In this document: positions 43,324 through 54,812 of the stretch, piece by piece
Layout: each line of letters opens with the position of its first letter
Position numbering within the stretch: position 1 is the stretch's first letter
Made by a program: the position numbers and the translations under genes
Notes under the pieces: generated by a model
Told to the model about the DNA's origin: nothing
Databases searched by the model: none
What the model saw: only the letters and a program-made list of their open reading frames with translations
DNA from: Paracamarosporium sp. OC-R06-R3
Taxonomy: Eukaryota; Ascomycota; Dothideomycetes; Pleosporales; Didymosphaeriaceae
DNA: 64,000 bases
Assembly: GCA_019828545.1 (NCBI GenBank)
Contig: JACVRA010000333.1
Coordinates: 31,080 to 95,079, forward strand
Direction of reading: 5' to 3'

Positions 43324-43510
43324 ATGATATCACATTTCTATGCCCTACTATGACGAATAGCGAGTGAATGTCAACTGGCCCGTGCGCTGTGGCGATGTGG
43401 CCAATCGGCGAAACGCTGCCCCGTCCATGGCAGCGGCGAGTGGCATTTTGAACGTTGCGCAACAGGCTGCCCTCGACGACAACGAGCGTTCGACGACTGC
43501 CTCATCCACG

Positions 43511-46500
43511 ATGCCGCTCGTCGACAACTCGCAGATAAAGCAGGCGAGCCTGCACAGCCCGCTGCCCCTGCAGCTGCACGCCTACATCTGGCCCTTCCTC
43601 ATCATATGGCCCGCCTTCCTCTCCTTCTACCTCTCCCCCGACCGCTACGAGAAGCACATCCAGTCCTCGGAATGGACTTTTGTCTGGGTCGGTGGCATTA
43701 CGACCGTCCAGGCGCTGATATGGCTGACCACACACTGGAACGTCAATCTCAAGAGTGCTTTCACCACGACCAAGGCGCGCGACGTGCGCACCGCCCAGCT
43801 CATCAAGGTCCTGCCCATCGCAAACGCCGGTGCCGCCGAGATCTGCCCGCTGAAGCGCGAGACGGTGGGTGGGAAACCGACCGTGTCCTTTCTGTTCCAG
43901 AAGCGCAGGTTCCTCTACGATGCCGAGAAGGGCTCCTTTGCCCCGCTCTCCTACCCCCTCGACGCCGAACCGAAGCCGCAGATCAAGACGTTCCAGGATA
44001 CCAAGGGCTTGACAACGCATGAGGAGATTGAGAAACTGCAGCACTACTATGGCGACAACAGCTTTGATATCCCTGTCCCGACCTTCACGGAGCTGTTCAA
44101 GGAGCATGCCGTTGCACCGTTCTTTGTGTTCCAGGTCTTCTGTGTGGGCCTGTGGATGCTGGATGACTATTGGTATTACTCGCTGTTCACTCTCTTCATG
44201 CTGGTGGCCTTTGAGTGTACTGTGGTTTGGCAGAGGCAAAGGACCCTGAACGAATTCCGTGGCATGAGTATCAAGCCGTATGATTTGCTCGTGTATAGAC
44301 AGAAAAAGTGGCAGGAGATCCAAAGTGACAAGCTGTTGCCCGGCGACGTGGTCAGTGTTGGCAGGACCAAGGAGGACTCGGGTGTCGCCTGCGACATGAT
44401 CCTTCTCGAGGGTTCCGCTATTGTCAACGAAGCTATGCTTTCTGGTGAGAGCACACCGGTGCTCAAGGAATCGATTCAGCTGCGACCCGGTGATGCGACC
44501 ATTGAACAAGAAGGTCTCGACAAGAACGCTTTCCTTTACGGTGGAACCAAGGTCCTACAGGTTTCCCACGGCAACAATGCCGAAGACGATGGCAGTGCGG
44601 TTTCGAGGCTTTCTTCTGGAGTACCGCCACCACCGGACAAGGGTGCTGTTGCCGTCGTTGTCAAGACTGGATTTGAGACCAGCCAAGGAAGCTTGGTTAG
44701 GACTATGATTTACTCGACCGAGCGTGTGTCTGCAAACAACGTCGAAGCGTTGCTCTTCATTCTCTTCCTCTGCATCTTCGCTATCGCCGCTTCCTGGTAC
44801 GTTTGGCAAGAAGGTGTTAAACAAGATCGAAAGCGATCCAAGCTCATGCTTGACTGTGTTTTGATCATTACGAGTGTCGTTCCTCCGGAGTTACCCATGG
44901 AGCTTTCGCTGGCTGTGAACACCAGCTTGGCTGCCCTAAGCAAGTACGCTATTTTCTGCACTGAGCCCTTCAGGATTCCGTATGCCGGGCGGGTGGATGT
45001 TGCTTGCTTCGACAAGACTGGTACACTGACTGGCGAAGATCTCGTGGTCGATGGTATTGCTGGTCTCACTCTCGGTACCGATGGAGGAAAACTTGGACCC
45101 GATAGTGCCCATGTCAACCTTAGCGCTGTCACTGAAATTGGCACGGAAAGCACTCTGGTTCTTGCTACTGCGCATGCCTTAGTGAAACTGGATGAAGGAG
45201 ATATTGTCGGCGAGCCTATGGAGAAAGCTACGTTGACATCTCTGGGCTGGAACCTCGGCGGAAAGGACACTTTGACACCCAAGACCATCTCCGCGAAATC
45301 GCACGCCGAGCTCGTACATATTCGCCGACGCTTCCAGTTTTCTTCTGCGCTTAAGCGCCAAAGCTCCGTCGCTACTGTGCTCGTCAACGATAGGAAGACT
45401 AAGCGTAAGATCAAGAGCACGTTTGTTGGTGTTAAAGGAGCACCGGAGACGATACGCAAGATGTTAGTTAACACGCCACCGCACTATGAGGAGACGTACA
45501 AGCACTTCACTAGGAACGGTGGCCGTGTGCTTGCGCTCGCTTACAAGTTTCTCGCCGAGGATGCCGAATGGGGTATGAACCGCATCAACGATCTCAAACG
45601 AGAGCAGGTTGAATGCGATCTACACTTTGCCGGCTTCTTGGTTCTCCAATGTCCACTCAAGGATGATGCTGTTCAGGCTGTTCGCATGTTGAACGAGTCT
45701 AGCCACCGTGTGGTCATGATTACGGGTGACAACCCATTGACCGCTGTGCACGTCGCTCGTCAAGTTGAAATTGTTGACCGAGAATGTTTGATTCTGGATG
45801 CTCCCGAGAACGATGATTCTGGCGAGAAGCTTGTCTGGCGTAGCGTTGATGACAAGGTCAATACCCCTGTGGACCCGACAAAACCGCTTGACCCCGAGAT
45901 CTTGAAGAGCAAGGATATTTGCGTTACTGGATATGCTCTCAGCAAGTTCTCTGGCCAACAAGCCTGGCTACAGCTTCTTCGCTACACTTGGGTCTACGCT
46001 CGTGTTTCGCCGAAACAAAAAGAAGAGATTCTTCTTGGCCTGAAAGACTGCGGTTACACCACGCTCATGTGCGGTGACGGAACGAATGACGTTGGTGCTC
46101 TTAAACAGGCTCACATTGGTGTTGCCCTACTTAACGGCACTCGCGACGATCTTGAGAAAATTGGTGAACATTTCCGGAACACCAAGATGAAGGAAGTCTA
46201 TCAGAAGCAGGTCGAATTGATGAAGCGATTCAACCAACCCGCTCCGCCCGTTCCAGTCATGATCGCCCATCTGTACCCGCCCGGTCCTGGCAACCCCCAT
46301 TACGAGAAAGCGATGGAAGCACAGGCCAAGAGGAAGGGCATCACCCTTCCAGCCCCAACGGATGCTACGAATGGTGCCGCGACCAATGGCGCCATCGAGA
46401 AGCAGACACCTTCCGCACAACAAGGTGCTGCCGGCCTCATGAGTTCCTTCACAGACAAGATGATGGAATCAGAGCTCTCTGATCTGGACAGTGAACCACC

Positions 46501-47444
46501 TACCATCAAGCTTGGCGATGCTTCGGTCGCGGCACCTTTTACATCTAAACTTGCCAATGTCATCGCTATCCCTAACATCATCCGTCAAGGACGATGCACG
46601 CTTGTCGCCACTATTCAGATGTACAAGATCCTGGCGTTGAATTGTTTGATCTCGGCGTACAGTTTGTCTGTCCTCTACCTTGACGGCATCAAGTTTGGCG
46701 ATGGTCAGGTGACGATTTCTGGAATGATGATGAGTGTGTGTTTCTTGTCTATCTCTCGTGCGAAGGTAAGTTGTCATACCCTATGTTAGTATACATGTAC
46801 ACGTGTTAACCCTTGCACAGCCCGTCGAAGCCCTGAGTAAAGAGCGTCCCCAACATAACATCTTCAACATCTACATCGTCGGCTCTGTCCTTGGACAGTT
46901 CGCCATTCACATCGTTACTCTCATCTATGTTTCTCAATACGTCCAACGCACTGAGCCCAAGATCCCGAACCCGGATCTTGAAAAGGACTTTGAGCCATCC
47001 CTTCTCAACTCCGCAATCTATCTGCTGCAGCTCATTCAGCAGATCTCTACTTTTGCAATCAACTACCAAGGAAGGCCCTTCAGGGAGTCGATCCGCGAGA
47101 ACCGGGGCATGTACTGGGGTCTCGTTTTGGTTGCTGGTGTCGCCTTCTCATGTGCTACAGAGTTCGTGCCGGAAATTAACGAGAAGCTACGTCTCGTCCC
47201 CTTCACATCAGATTTCAAGGTTATGATTACCAGTGTTATGGTCATCGATTATGTCGGTTGTTGGGTCATTGAAAAGGGGCTGAAGACGCTATTTAGCGAC
47301 TACAAGCCGAAAGACATCGCTATTAGGAGACCAGATCAGTTGAAGCGTGAGGAAGAGCGCAAACGGCTTGAGGAGGCCGAGGCTCAGGCAAAGAAGAACG
47401 CAGAATTGGAAGAGATGGCTAAGAAGGCGGGATTGGTGCGGTAA
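43511..47444 (+). CDS. SPF1: ER P5A-type ATPase SPF1
   Basis: P5A ATPase of the ER membrane. Family members act as transmembrane-helix dislocases and affect ER ion and protein homeostasis. Exons 43511-46765 and 46821-47444 (55-bp intron) give 1292 aa. The start MPLVDNSQIKQASLHSPLPL matches the family. An in-frame upstream ATG at 43427 would add 28 residues. Motifs are the P5A N-terminal hydrophobic pair (YIWPFLIIWPAFLSFYL, WVGGITTVQALIWL), actuator motif SGEST, P5A helix motif VPPELPMELS, and phosphorylation motif CFDKTGTLTGEDLV with Asp501. Also seen are VMITGDNPLTAVHVARQVEI and GDGTNDVGALKQAHIGVALL. The C-terminal membrane helices follow, then a Lys/Glu-rich cytosolic tail (REEERKRLEEAEAQAKKNAE). 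A Pro/Ala-rich insert lies before the last helices. The neighbouring upstream gene ends only 187 bp before. Confidence 0.96.
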
Positions 47445-48343
47445 GCGCTGATTGATGATTTGCGCAGCGAGGTGCGGATGGCTGGGGACATTTGTGCATA
47501 GCGTTGGTTCTGCTTCGTCATAGATGCGAAACACGGAAAATGTAACATATTCGTCGCTAATAGACTCCCTTCTTTTGGCAATCCTCGATGCGCCGCTTCT
47601 GATGATATGAGTGAAGTTGTTGGTACTATGGCCGATATAGAGCGAGAGTGGTGATGATGTTCGTCACCACTTTCTTACTGTCTCTGTCCGATTTCACATC
47701 ACTCAACTTAGTTCATATCACCATTCTGTCTTCCTCTGTGCAGGGCCCTCAAAGTCGTCTGGACGCAGACATATGTGGGCTTGGGAAGCCGGGGCTGAAA
47801 CCTCATCAAGGAGTACTGAAACACCAGAATCAACAGACTCATGGCTGTTTTAGGAGAGGGGTGAAAATGGATGAAAGAACAGCGATGCCAGTACTGGGAG
47901 GGAGAATAGCAGCTTAGCTACAACATTTGGGATGGGTTTGCGTGAGAAGAGCGACTGATGGACAAGGAAAGGGTGGTTGATGGGTGATGGAAGATAGAAA
48001 ACTGATTGGCAGGCGTGCAGTGTTGTCGATCGTTAAAGGGTTGCATTACAATAACTCTGGTATGCTCGCTGTTCGACAAGTCATAGACCTAGTTGTTATC
48101 ATAAGAGGTGCATGTTTGCGGATCGGCATCTAGTGTTTTCGATACAATCTAGATGCAGAAAGATCATTGTACTATTACATAGACTTTTCCATGGAGTCTT
48201 GCCATGAGCATAGATACAAATGCTTCGTGCAGTTCTAAAATTGACCTGATGAACATATCACGATTCGAAGAGAAGGGACAAGCTCCAATGCTGAGAGAGC
48301 GCACCCTTAAGAAGAATGCAGATAGTCGTGAGGTATTGCACCT
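47445..48343. other. Convergent intergenic region
   Basis: 0.9 kb between two 3' ends. No supported gene. Confidence 0.5.
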
Positions 48344-49126
48344 TTACTTTCTGTGCGCATGCTCCTCCATATTCGCAAGACAAAAATTTACCGCTGCTCC
48401 CACAATCTCTTTCCAAACCTCAAACTCCGCGTCGTTTCTCGGGGCATACGCAAACGTGTAGTTCCAGGGCAACAGTCCTCCACCGCTCAGTCTATGTCTC
48501 CTACCCCAACCTGTCTCGATGAGGCTCTTCTGATCCGCTAAGCTCAAAACCAAATGCGTGCTACCATCAGGAGGGTGGATGTGAATCATCTCCCCTCGGG
48601 TGGTATGGTACACACGCGGCTTCTTCGCATCAGGAAGGGAAGCAAAACCCTTAATACCCACTGCTGGGACAGGACCCTCCAGGACTGACTTCTGGGTTTG
48701 CAAAACCGAGTTGTTGGATGCGACTAGAGCATCGAGGTACGTGTACATAGCCTGTTTCATCGATTCGGTGGCCACGTCGCTCGTTTGTCTTTGGGGAGCA
48801 ACGAAATTTGGAATTTGTGGTGCCTTGTTTCCGGGTCGCCACTTCAAAGCCCGCGTAGCATCTTGCGGTAGGAAGAACTCTTTATCGTGGGGGCCTGCTA
48901 CCGCGTCGATATCGTACGGTGCAGGTGCAGTGACATCCTTTCGGGATACACGGCTCATCTTTAGCTGCGTGTACCAGCCCCAAAAGGTCGGAGGAAGGCC
49001 ATGAGGTCCGAGAGAGCAATAGTTTCGATAGTCTTGGTATGCGATTGTGGCAAGCACGAGGCCTAATGCTCCAGCTGCAGTAAGAAAAGGACGTTCGGTG
49101 ATGATGGTCTGGAGTTGTGATGCCAT
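48344..49126 (-). CDS. Luciferase-domain (DUF5519-like) membrane-anchored protein
   Basis: Single-exon 260-aa protein starting at ATG 49126. An N-terminal hydrophobic segment (FLTAAGALGLVLATIAY) is a likely signal anchor. The C-terminal half carries MIHIHPPDGSTHLVLSLADQ, then ETGWGRRHRLSG and LPWNYTFAYAPRNDAEFEVW. This is the pattern of the luciferase domain or DUF5519 proteins, widespread and of unknown function in fungi and bacteria. The name does not imply light production. A conserved TPxxxWGWY-like motif (LPPTFWGWYTQLKM) lies between. The protein probably sits on an internal membrane with its domain in the lumen or cytosol. Confidence 0.8.
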   Translation of the reverse strand: MASQLQTIITERPFLTAAGALGLVLATIAYQDYRNYCSLGPHGLPPTFWGWYTQLKMSRVSRKDVTAPAPYDIDAVAGPHDKEFFLPQDATRALKWRPGNKAPQIPNFVAPQRQTSDVATESMKQAMYTYLDALVASNNSVLQTQKSVLEGPVPAVGIKGFASLPDAKKPRVYHTTRGEMIHIHPPDGSTHLVLSLADQKSLIETGWGRRHRLSGGGLLPWNYTFAYAPRNDAEFEVWKEIVGAAVNFCLANMEEHAHRK

Positions 49127-49666
49127 TTTTGGGTCTCGGGAGTAGTTCGAGATGGTTCTTTCCTACGCTCGCGAAAAACGATGAAGGTGTATAAAAACGC
49201 TTTAGGTACAGTGCCGTACCAATTGAGTTGGTCCTAGATTAAGTTACGAAAACTGGATGTGATTGAGATTTCAAATGAAGACAATGTGATAAGGCGGACC
49301 TGTTAGATGAGCAATGTATGCGGGAAATTACACTTATTAAATAGATATAGACTTCAAGTCGCACAGAAAATACTCTTCTCCGAAGGAGAGAATATCTCCG
49401 AGCGATGCGCTCATATCTAAAAACAATAGAAGCATTCATAGGATGGAGGTGTGGCAACGCCACTACACCAAAGATCGCCTTCGGAGATCGCTTCGGATCC
49501 GACATTGGAAACCGCCCACAGTTTAAAGTCCAGAAAACGAATGATCCAGGTGAGTTTTTAGATTCCGAGCTTCCGAGCTACCAATTCCTTCCGTTCTTTT
49601 GACCTCAAATACCAGTGCGATATGAAGAGATATCATTGTACGTTCGTCCGACATTTCCATTTCTGA
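49127..49666. other. Intergenic with palindromic segment
   Basis: 0.54 kb. It contains several short inverted repeats: TCTCC-GAA-GGAGA at about 49378, and GTGGC-AAC-GCCAC near 49451. A copy of TCTCCGAAGG in inverse orientation lies near 49483. This suggests the remains of a small foldback element. No gene. Confidence 0.45.
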
Positions 49667-50221
49667 TTACAGTTGTCTCACAGGAAAGTTCACACTCTCG
49701 AGGTTGGTCTTCCGAATCTCTTGACCCCTTGCAGCCTGAACAAGACCATCCAACCAATCTTGATGACCTAGAAGCATTTTATTTGGTGTAGCATTCGCCC
49801 ATTCCTTGAATATTGGTCCGTTTTGAGTTTCCTGTGTCAAAATTCTAACCCTGTCCTTTTCAAGATCCTCGACGATCCAAGCATGATATATTTCGAGTCC
49901 ATCATCGATCGTGCTGTGCCATGCAATCCTTCCAGCGGTGCCCTGCTTTGGCACGACTGATTCCTTGACCGTACACGCCAGTGGTGGGAAGCCAAACGTG
50001 CTAAATTTGAAGACGTTTCCTTCCTTGAGATAGGGACCAGACTCGGGTTCGGTAATTTGTGCGCAGTTCTTGTAGTAAGATTTCCACTTTGAGATGTCGG
50101 CGAGGAGTTCCCAGATCTGTTGCGCAGTAAGGTCACACGCGATGACCTCGTTGGAAACGAAATTGTCCGTAGTCCCGGGCAGGAGGTGCTTTGGCCAGAT
50201 GATGCTAGATAGAGAGGCCAT
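49667..50221 (-). CDS. SRPBCC (START-like / polyketide cyclase-type) protein
   Basis: Single-exon protein of 184 aa from the first ATG at 50221 (MASLSSIIWPKHLLPGTTDN). The layout fits a helix-grip fold. A strand and helix at SNEVIACDLTAQQIWELLAD with ISKWKSYYKN is typical of SRPBCC proteins. Then come strands FKFSTFGFPPLACTVKESVV, GRIAWHSTIDDGLEIYHAWI and RVRILTQETQNGP. A long C-terminal helix contains LLGHQDWLDGLVQAAR. Such domains bind hydrophobic ligands. The ligand here is unknown, and no biosynthetic cluster surrounds it. No signal peptide. Confidence 0.8.
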   Translation of the reverse strand: MASLSSIIWPKHLLPGTTDNFVSNEVIACDLTAQQIWELLADISKWKSYYKNCAQITEPESGPYLKEGNVFKFSTFGFPPLACTVKESVVPKQGTAGRIAWHSTIDDGLEIYHAWIVEDLEKDRVRILTQETQNGPIFKEWANATPNKMLLGHQDWLDGLVQAARGQEIRKTNLESVNFPVRQL

Positions 50222-51310
50222 TGGGGAGTCACAACTGTACGATAAATTTCGTGTGCTAAGGGCGTTGAAGAAGGAACCTGTGTAAGGCGGGATGGGCAAG
50301 CATGGAGGCTTCAGATTAGCTAAATACGTGCAAGCAGCATCGGATGATGTACGAAGGCGCTCATTTTTAATGAGTTACTAGCCACAACCGTTGTGGCTGT
50401 TGACCATCAAAAACGGCCACCTTCGTACAAAGGTGTGTATTTGTCAGAATTCAAGTGGGTCACGGAAGTTTATAGAAACATCACACCCAAATTGCAGCTA
50501 CATAGCAGTCTCAATCGACAAAATAGCAACCTTAGAAACATTAATGTCTTTCTGGGAAACACAAAAGTCATGCAGTGAAACATTTGTCAGTTGATGCGGG
50601 TACATTAGATTACCCCGCTTGCCTCGGCTCTCTAGGTCGACTCGACCAAGCTTTGGGGCCATCGCCGATCGGCGCTAGTGACGCGTTCTGAGAGAGAAAA
50701 CATCTTAGGCTACAGGTTTGTCAGGCACACTATACGTTGTACAACTAATGTATTTTTTTTCCCTCTTCATTTCCACCAATTTCAGGATAGCTCCTGTCCG
50801 GTAGCATACGCATTGTTCACCCATGCTCGAGATGCTTTCGTCAGTTATTATTTGCGTCGAGGTATGCTCACTCTATCGATTTCAACCCTGGTTGCTGTCG
50901 GCCCTTTTTTCGATACCTTGCCTAAAAATAAAATTGATACACCAAACATCGTGTTCTTTTGAGAATTAAAATTAAACGGACACGCAGAGAAACCACAGAT
51001 AGCACACAACTCGATCTCACATGACGTAGTTGCATTTCACTTAGTTCATTCTCCGAAGATCGACGCAGGGATCGACCAGAGCCCCACCCTAGTTCACCCA
51101 AAATGGATGAGGCTACAACTTCCGCTGCAGGATCAACACCATGCTGCACCTCTAGTTCTCTAATTTATGACGTTATGTACTGGGTCTACGTAGGCGATAG
51201 CGCAATGGAAATATGGCACAAAACTGCGACGAGTGTTATAGTGCTTTTCTCTCTCTAAAAAAAAAAAGATGCTTTGTATCTGAATTATACCTGCAACACA
51301 TTTAAACGGA
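50222..51310. other. Divergent intergenic region
   Basis: 1.09 kb between divergent starts of the SRPBCC and MFS genes, holding both promoters and the foldback element described separately. A poly-A run lies at 51258-51269. Confidence 0.5.
50349..50428. mobile_element. About 80-bp foldback (MITE-like) element
   Basis: The outer arms GTACGAAGG (50349-50357) and CCTTCGTAC (50420-50428) are perfect inverted repeats. The centre GCCACAACCGTTGTGGC (50381-50397) is also a near-perfect palindrome with practically the same midpoint. Between them the arms still align (for example the TTTTT/AAAAA runs), and most mismatches are transitions. This looks like one long hairpin element that has decayed. No clear target-site duplication was found. 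It could instead be a cruciform-forming regulatory element. Confidence 0.5.
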
Positions 51311-53031
51311 ATGGCACAACAACTTGATCCACAAAATTATCGGTGGTCGACCACGAGTACTTTGATACCTACGAGACCAGTCAGTAAAGCTGACCTTGAA
51401 AGGGCCGCCCTGCCCCTGGAAAGAGGACAAATAGAAGGCACAGCCAAACGATCGAATTCAACCACATCTTCAGTGAAAGCTGAAGCACAAACGCCCCCAA
51501 TCCACCCGGATGCTCTTGATTGGGAAACAGAAGATGATCCTCTGAACCCGCACAACTGGTCACTCGTTCGAAGATGGTTCCAAACGTACACGATATCAGG
51601 TATTGCCCTTGTTGGAACGTTTGCATCCTCGGTTTTCACTCCAGCCATCGAGTCTTCTGCAGGAGAATTCGGATCCCCCATGATTATTGGAACGTTGGCC
51701 TACTCGATCTATGCAATTGGCCTTGCCGTGGGTAGTCCGTTCGCAGCACCATTCAGCGAGAGCTTCGGTAGGAAACCAGTGCTATTCATCAGTCTGCCAA
51801 TATTCGCGTTATTCGTACTTGGCACTGGTTTTGCACACACGATGGCCACGCTAGTCATTTTGCGATTCTTTGCAGGCTTCTTTGCAGCGCCTAGTTTGTC
51901 GATGGGTGCAGGAACACTGAGTGACTTGTGGCAACCAGAAAAGCGATCTGGTCCAATGTCTGTATATGTTGTAGCGCCTTTCTTTGGGTAGGTCACAATA
52001 AAATCACAAATTGCAACTTCTGCTAATGACATGGAGACCAGCCATAGGGCCATTACTCGGTGCTAGCGTAACTCAAACTGTTGGCTGGCGGTGGACATCT
52101 TGGCTGATTCTATTCTTTGTTATCGTTCTAGTGATGGTACCAGCACCCTTATACCGGGAGTCATACAAGCCTGTTCTGTTGCGGCGACGAGCGAAGAAGC
52201 GGGGCAAGCCACTGCCTCCATCACCGCTTGAGGGACAAACGTGGTTCTCGACCGTAAAGTTATACATCTTTAAGACACTCACCCGTCCGCTGCACATGTT
52301 GTTCACCGAGCCCATTGTGGCAGCTTTCAACATATATAGCGCCTTCAACTTCGGCCTGCTTTACGGTGAGCCATAACAGATCTGACGTTATCCTCGAGCT
52401 AATACGAGCCGCAGCCTTCTTTGCCGCTTTTCCACAAGTTTATCTCGAGTTTTATGGCTTTGATAGTCTTTCAACGGGACTCACCTTCCTTGGAATCGGA
52501 GTTGGTGTGATAATAGCGACTGTCATCATCATCTTGTTTAGCAAAAGTTGGTACCAGCTACAAGTTCGCGAAGCCATAGCACATGATCAGCCTTCGCCAT
52601 CATTCGCAACTTCCAGGGTGGAGCCAGAAAGACGCTTGCCATTGGCCATGGTCGGCGCACCATGCATATCCGTAGGACTTTTCCTATATGGTTGGTCAAC
52701 AACATATCGGGTGCATTGGGTCGTACCCGTCATTGCAGAGGCACTTTTCGGTTTCGGGAACATGCTGGTATTCATGACTAGTATGATGTACATTACAGAC
52801 ACTTATGGTCCATTGTATAGTGCAAGTGCCATGGCATCAAACGCCATTTTGAGGTATATTTTGAGCGGCACATTCCCACTGTTTGCTATACAAATGTTTC
52901 GTGGCTTGGGACCTCCATGGGCCTGTACTTTACTGGGATGTTTGAGTATTCTGGGAGCTGGGATACCATTTGTGTTGGCCAGATTTGGAGCAAGCTTGAG
53001 AGGAAGAAGTGGATACAAGAGGGATGCATAA
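51311..53031 (+). CDS. MFS transporter, DHA1 drug:H+ antiporter type
   Basis: Membrane transporter of 540 aa from exons 51311-51987, 52037-52365 and 52415-53031, with two 49-bp introns. A hydrophilic N-terminus of about 85 residues leads to DWETEDDPLNPHNWSLVRRW, the signature before helix 1 of fungal DHA1 proteins. The A-type loop motif is PFSESFGRKPVLF. The antiporter motif C region is GPAIGPLLGASVTQTVGWRW, restored by splicing with the acceptor ATGGAG. About twelve hydrophobic helices are visible, including FFAAFPQVYLEFYGF in the second half. Related proteins export drugs or polyamines. The substrate here is unknown. It has no cluster partners, so a general detoxification or efflux role is likely. 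Confidence 0.9.
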
Positions 53032-53440
53032 ACTATAATTCAATCTGGAAGATAGAGCTGGAGAGTTGCGCTTATTTAGATGTCTAAAAAAAATAGGTAA
53101 ACGAGGACTAATAATATTTGAGAAGTCAAACGCACAATTTTCGAACGTCTTGAATAATCATTGTGCCTGTCGACGATCCAATCGAGGTCTACGCCTTGAG
53201 CTGTCCTCTGTGAACTAAGTCATCTTGCTCATTGTTTTTAGTTCATCAGGTTCACAATTTGGTTTCTTCGAATGACTCGTGATTCATTAGTTGGTTTATA
53301 GACGTCTTTCCGATTATCTGTCTTAAAGCTTAGTCTAGACATTATTGTTGATGTTGGAGGGTTCGTATTTCAGGTTATCCTTTCTACAAGAGCTCCACAA
53401 CATCTCTGAATGAGCATATTAGATGATGCGTACGTATCTC
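53032..53440. other. Intergenic
   Basis: 0.41 kb of AT-rich sequence between the MFS stop and the stop of the small unresolved gene. Nothing is seen in it. Confidence 0.5.
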
Positions 53441-53924
53441 TCACCATTCCCGTCTCGATACTGGGGCAGCTGCCACTAAGCTGTTCCTCGAAATCGACTT
53501 CTGGACCATGGACAAAGCATATGGGCGGTTCGGGGTAGCATTCGAATTGAACAACATGATTTTGCTGACATAGTATATCTCACCCATCTGCCTCTTGTTT
53601 TGCGCAAGGAAGAAGTCAACAGCTTGTCCATTCGCCGGTCCTGAACATATTAGCGGCGCCCAATCATAACGGTAGAGATTGCTTATTAGATTGCCTGATC
53701 TTGCTGGGTCATGATACTGAACTTGAGCCTAGGCCACAGTGGTGCTCGATCCTCGCCACAAATTTCCATGATGATTTTCCCAGTCTCTCTATTAACGATT
53801 GCCTTGACTAGTAAGTATTCGATGCCACCGAGAGGCGGATTATGTGGTCCATGCCTTAGATTCCATAATGCCCAGGCTATATCGTAAGAAATCCACTGCT
53901 CCCCTGGTGCTACCCCTTGGCGAC
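53441..53924 (-). CDS. Small unrecognised gene, 5' end unresolved (possibly decaying)
   Basis: Two minus-strand segments read well as protein. They are 53924-53718 (GRQGVAPGEQWISYDIAWAL, then WNLRHGPHNPPLGGIEYLLV and ETGKIIMEICGEDRAPLWP) and 53640-53441 (PANGQAVDFFLAQNKRQMGE, then IYYVSKIMLFNSN). They join in phase through a 77-nt intron (GTATCA..GCTAAT..CAG). The 3' splice site for the first segment (53925-53926 AG, with a GCTAAT branch about 25 nt upstream) is typical, so an upstream exon must exist. The candidate exon with ATG 54080 and a GTAAGT donor at 53996 does not fit its phase. I do not recognise the family. It could be a small fungal protein gene with a missed first exon, or a gene being lost. 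Confidence 0.5.
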
Positions 53925-54080
53925 CTTTGGTCGACGAAAGCGATAAGATTAGCGGCACGATTGACAGCTATGAAACAATATGCACTGATAACTTACATAA
54001 TAATGCTGTTGATTAAGATTGTTTTTGAAATCAAGTTGAAAACTAGGGTGTACACTACTGTTGACCGTTGACATTGGCAT

Positions 54081-54812
54081 TGACACCGTAAAAGTATGTA
54101 TATCCGTACCGGACCATGCAATCAGTCAGCATCGTTACCCAGCCCTAAGCCTCAAGTTCGAGTCTTAGGATATTATGTAGCAAGCCTTCTGCAGACCTCT
54201 ACCGGTAGTTCTGCATGCTCTCCAAGACTTCAATCTCGAAGTCAAGGTTTCGGAGCATCCTCACGATTCCAGACATACCAAAGATCAAAGGGAGCTCCTA
54301 TAATTGATATGCACCCTCTCACCAATGGGATGGCATATCATCGAAATTTCCTGTATGAGAATATTGGAGGGTAGAAGCGCCAAATACAGAGGGAATCTGC
54401 GTTGTCTTTCCAGTAAGGCGCAGAAACGATAAGGTCCAACAATTGATCTTAGCCTTGTTCGCGGAGCCTTGTCTATTATTGTACGCAGCACAACAGCGAT
54501 GCCCTCTTTGACGCGGTGCCCACTGTGGCGAGCTTTTTGGTGAAGCTGAGTGGTCAAGTGCAGTCTCATTTGCATTCTTTAATCACAAATAGCATGTCAT
54601 TCACGAAAGAACCCTAGGGGGTTCTGATACAAGCATTCGCAAAGTTGTGCGATGCAAGGTCGGCGTTTTCGCCGAAGGAACCTCGGAGCACAGCCCGTGC
54701 GCTTCCCCACTATTCACTACCCCTCACTCGTGCCTCTACCGCGAGATGCTCGCTATGGACCTCGAATAATCATATTTCCCCGTGCCATCTCAACCGCACA
54801 TACTCATACATT
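54081..54812. other. Intergenic with possible gene relic
   Basis: 0.73 kb. A minus-strand frame at 54575-54285 and weak coding-like words downstream of it (DLWYVWNREDAPKP) are interrupted by stops. I could not build a gene. The right end is the promoter of the epimerase gene. Confidence 0.4.

Noticed and set aside
43321..43426. Possible splice from the transcription-factor-like gene into the SPF1 frame (ATG/GTAAGT at 43302 to a TAG at 43360)
   Set aside because: It would fuse two unrelated proteins. The unspliced stop at 43321-43323 gives a normal end, and SPF1 has its own family-type start.
43502..44509. 335-aa minus-strand frame
   Set aside because: It is antisense to the SPF1 coding sequence and has no domain.
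54285..54575. 96-aa minus-strand frame
   Set aside because: A few words look protein-like, but the continuation has stops and no splice sites repair it. Kept only as a possible relic in the intergenic entry.
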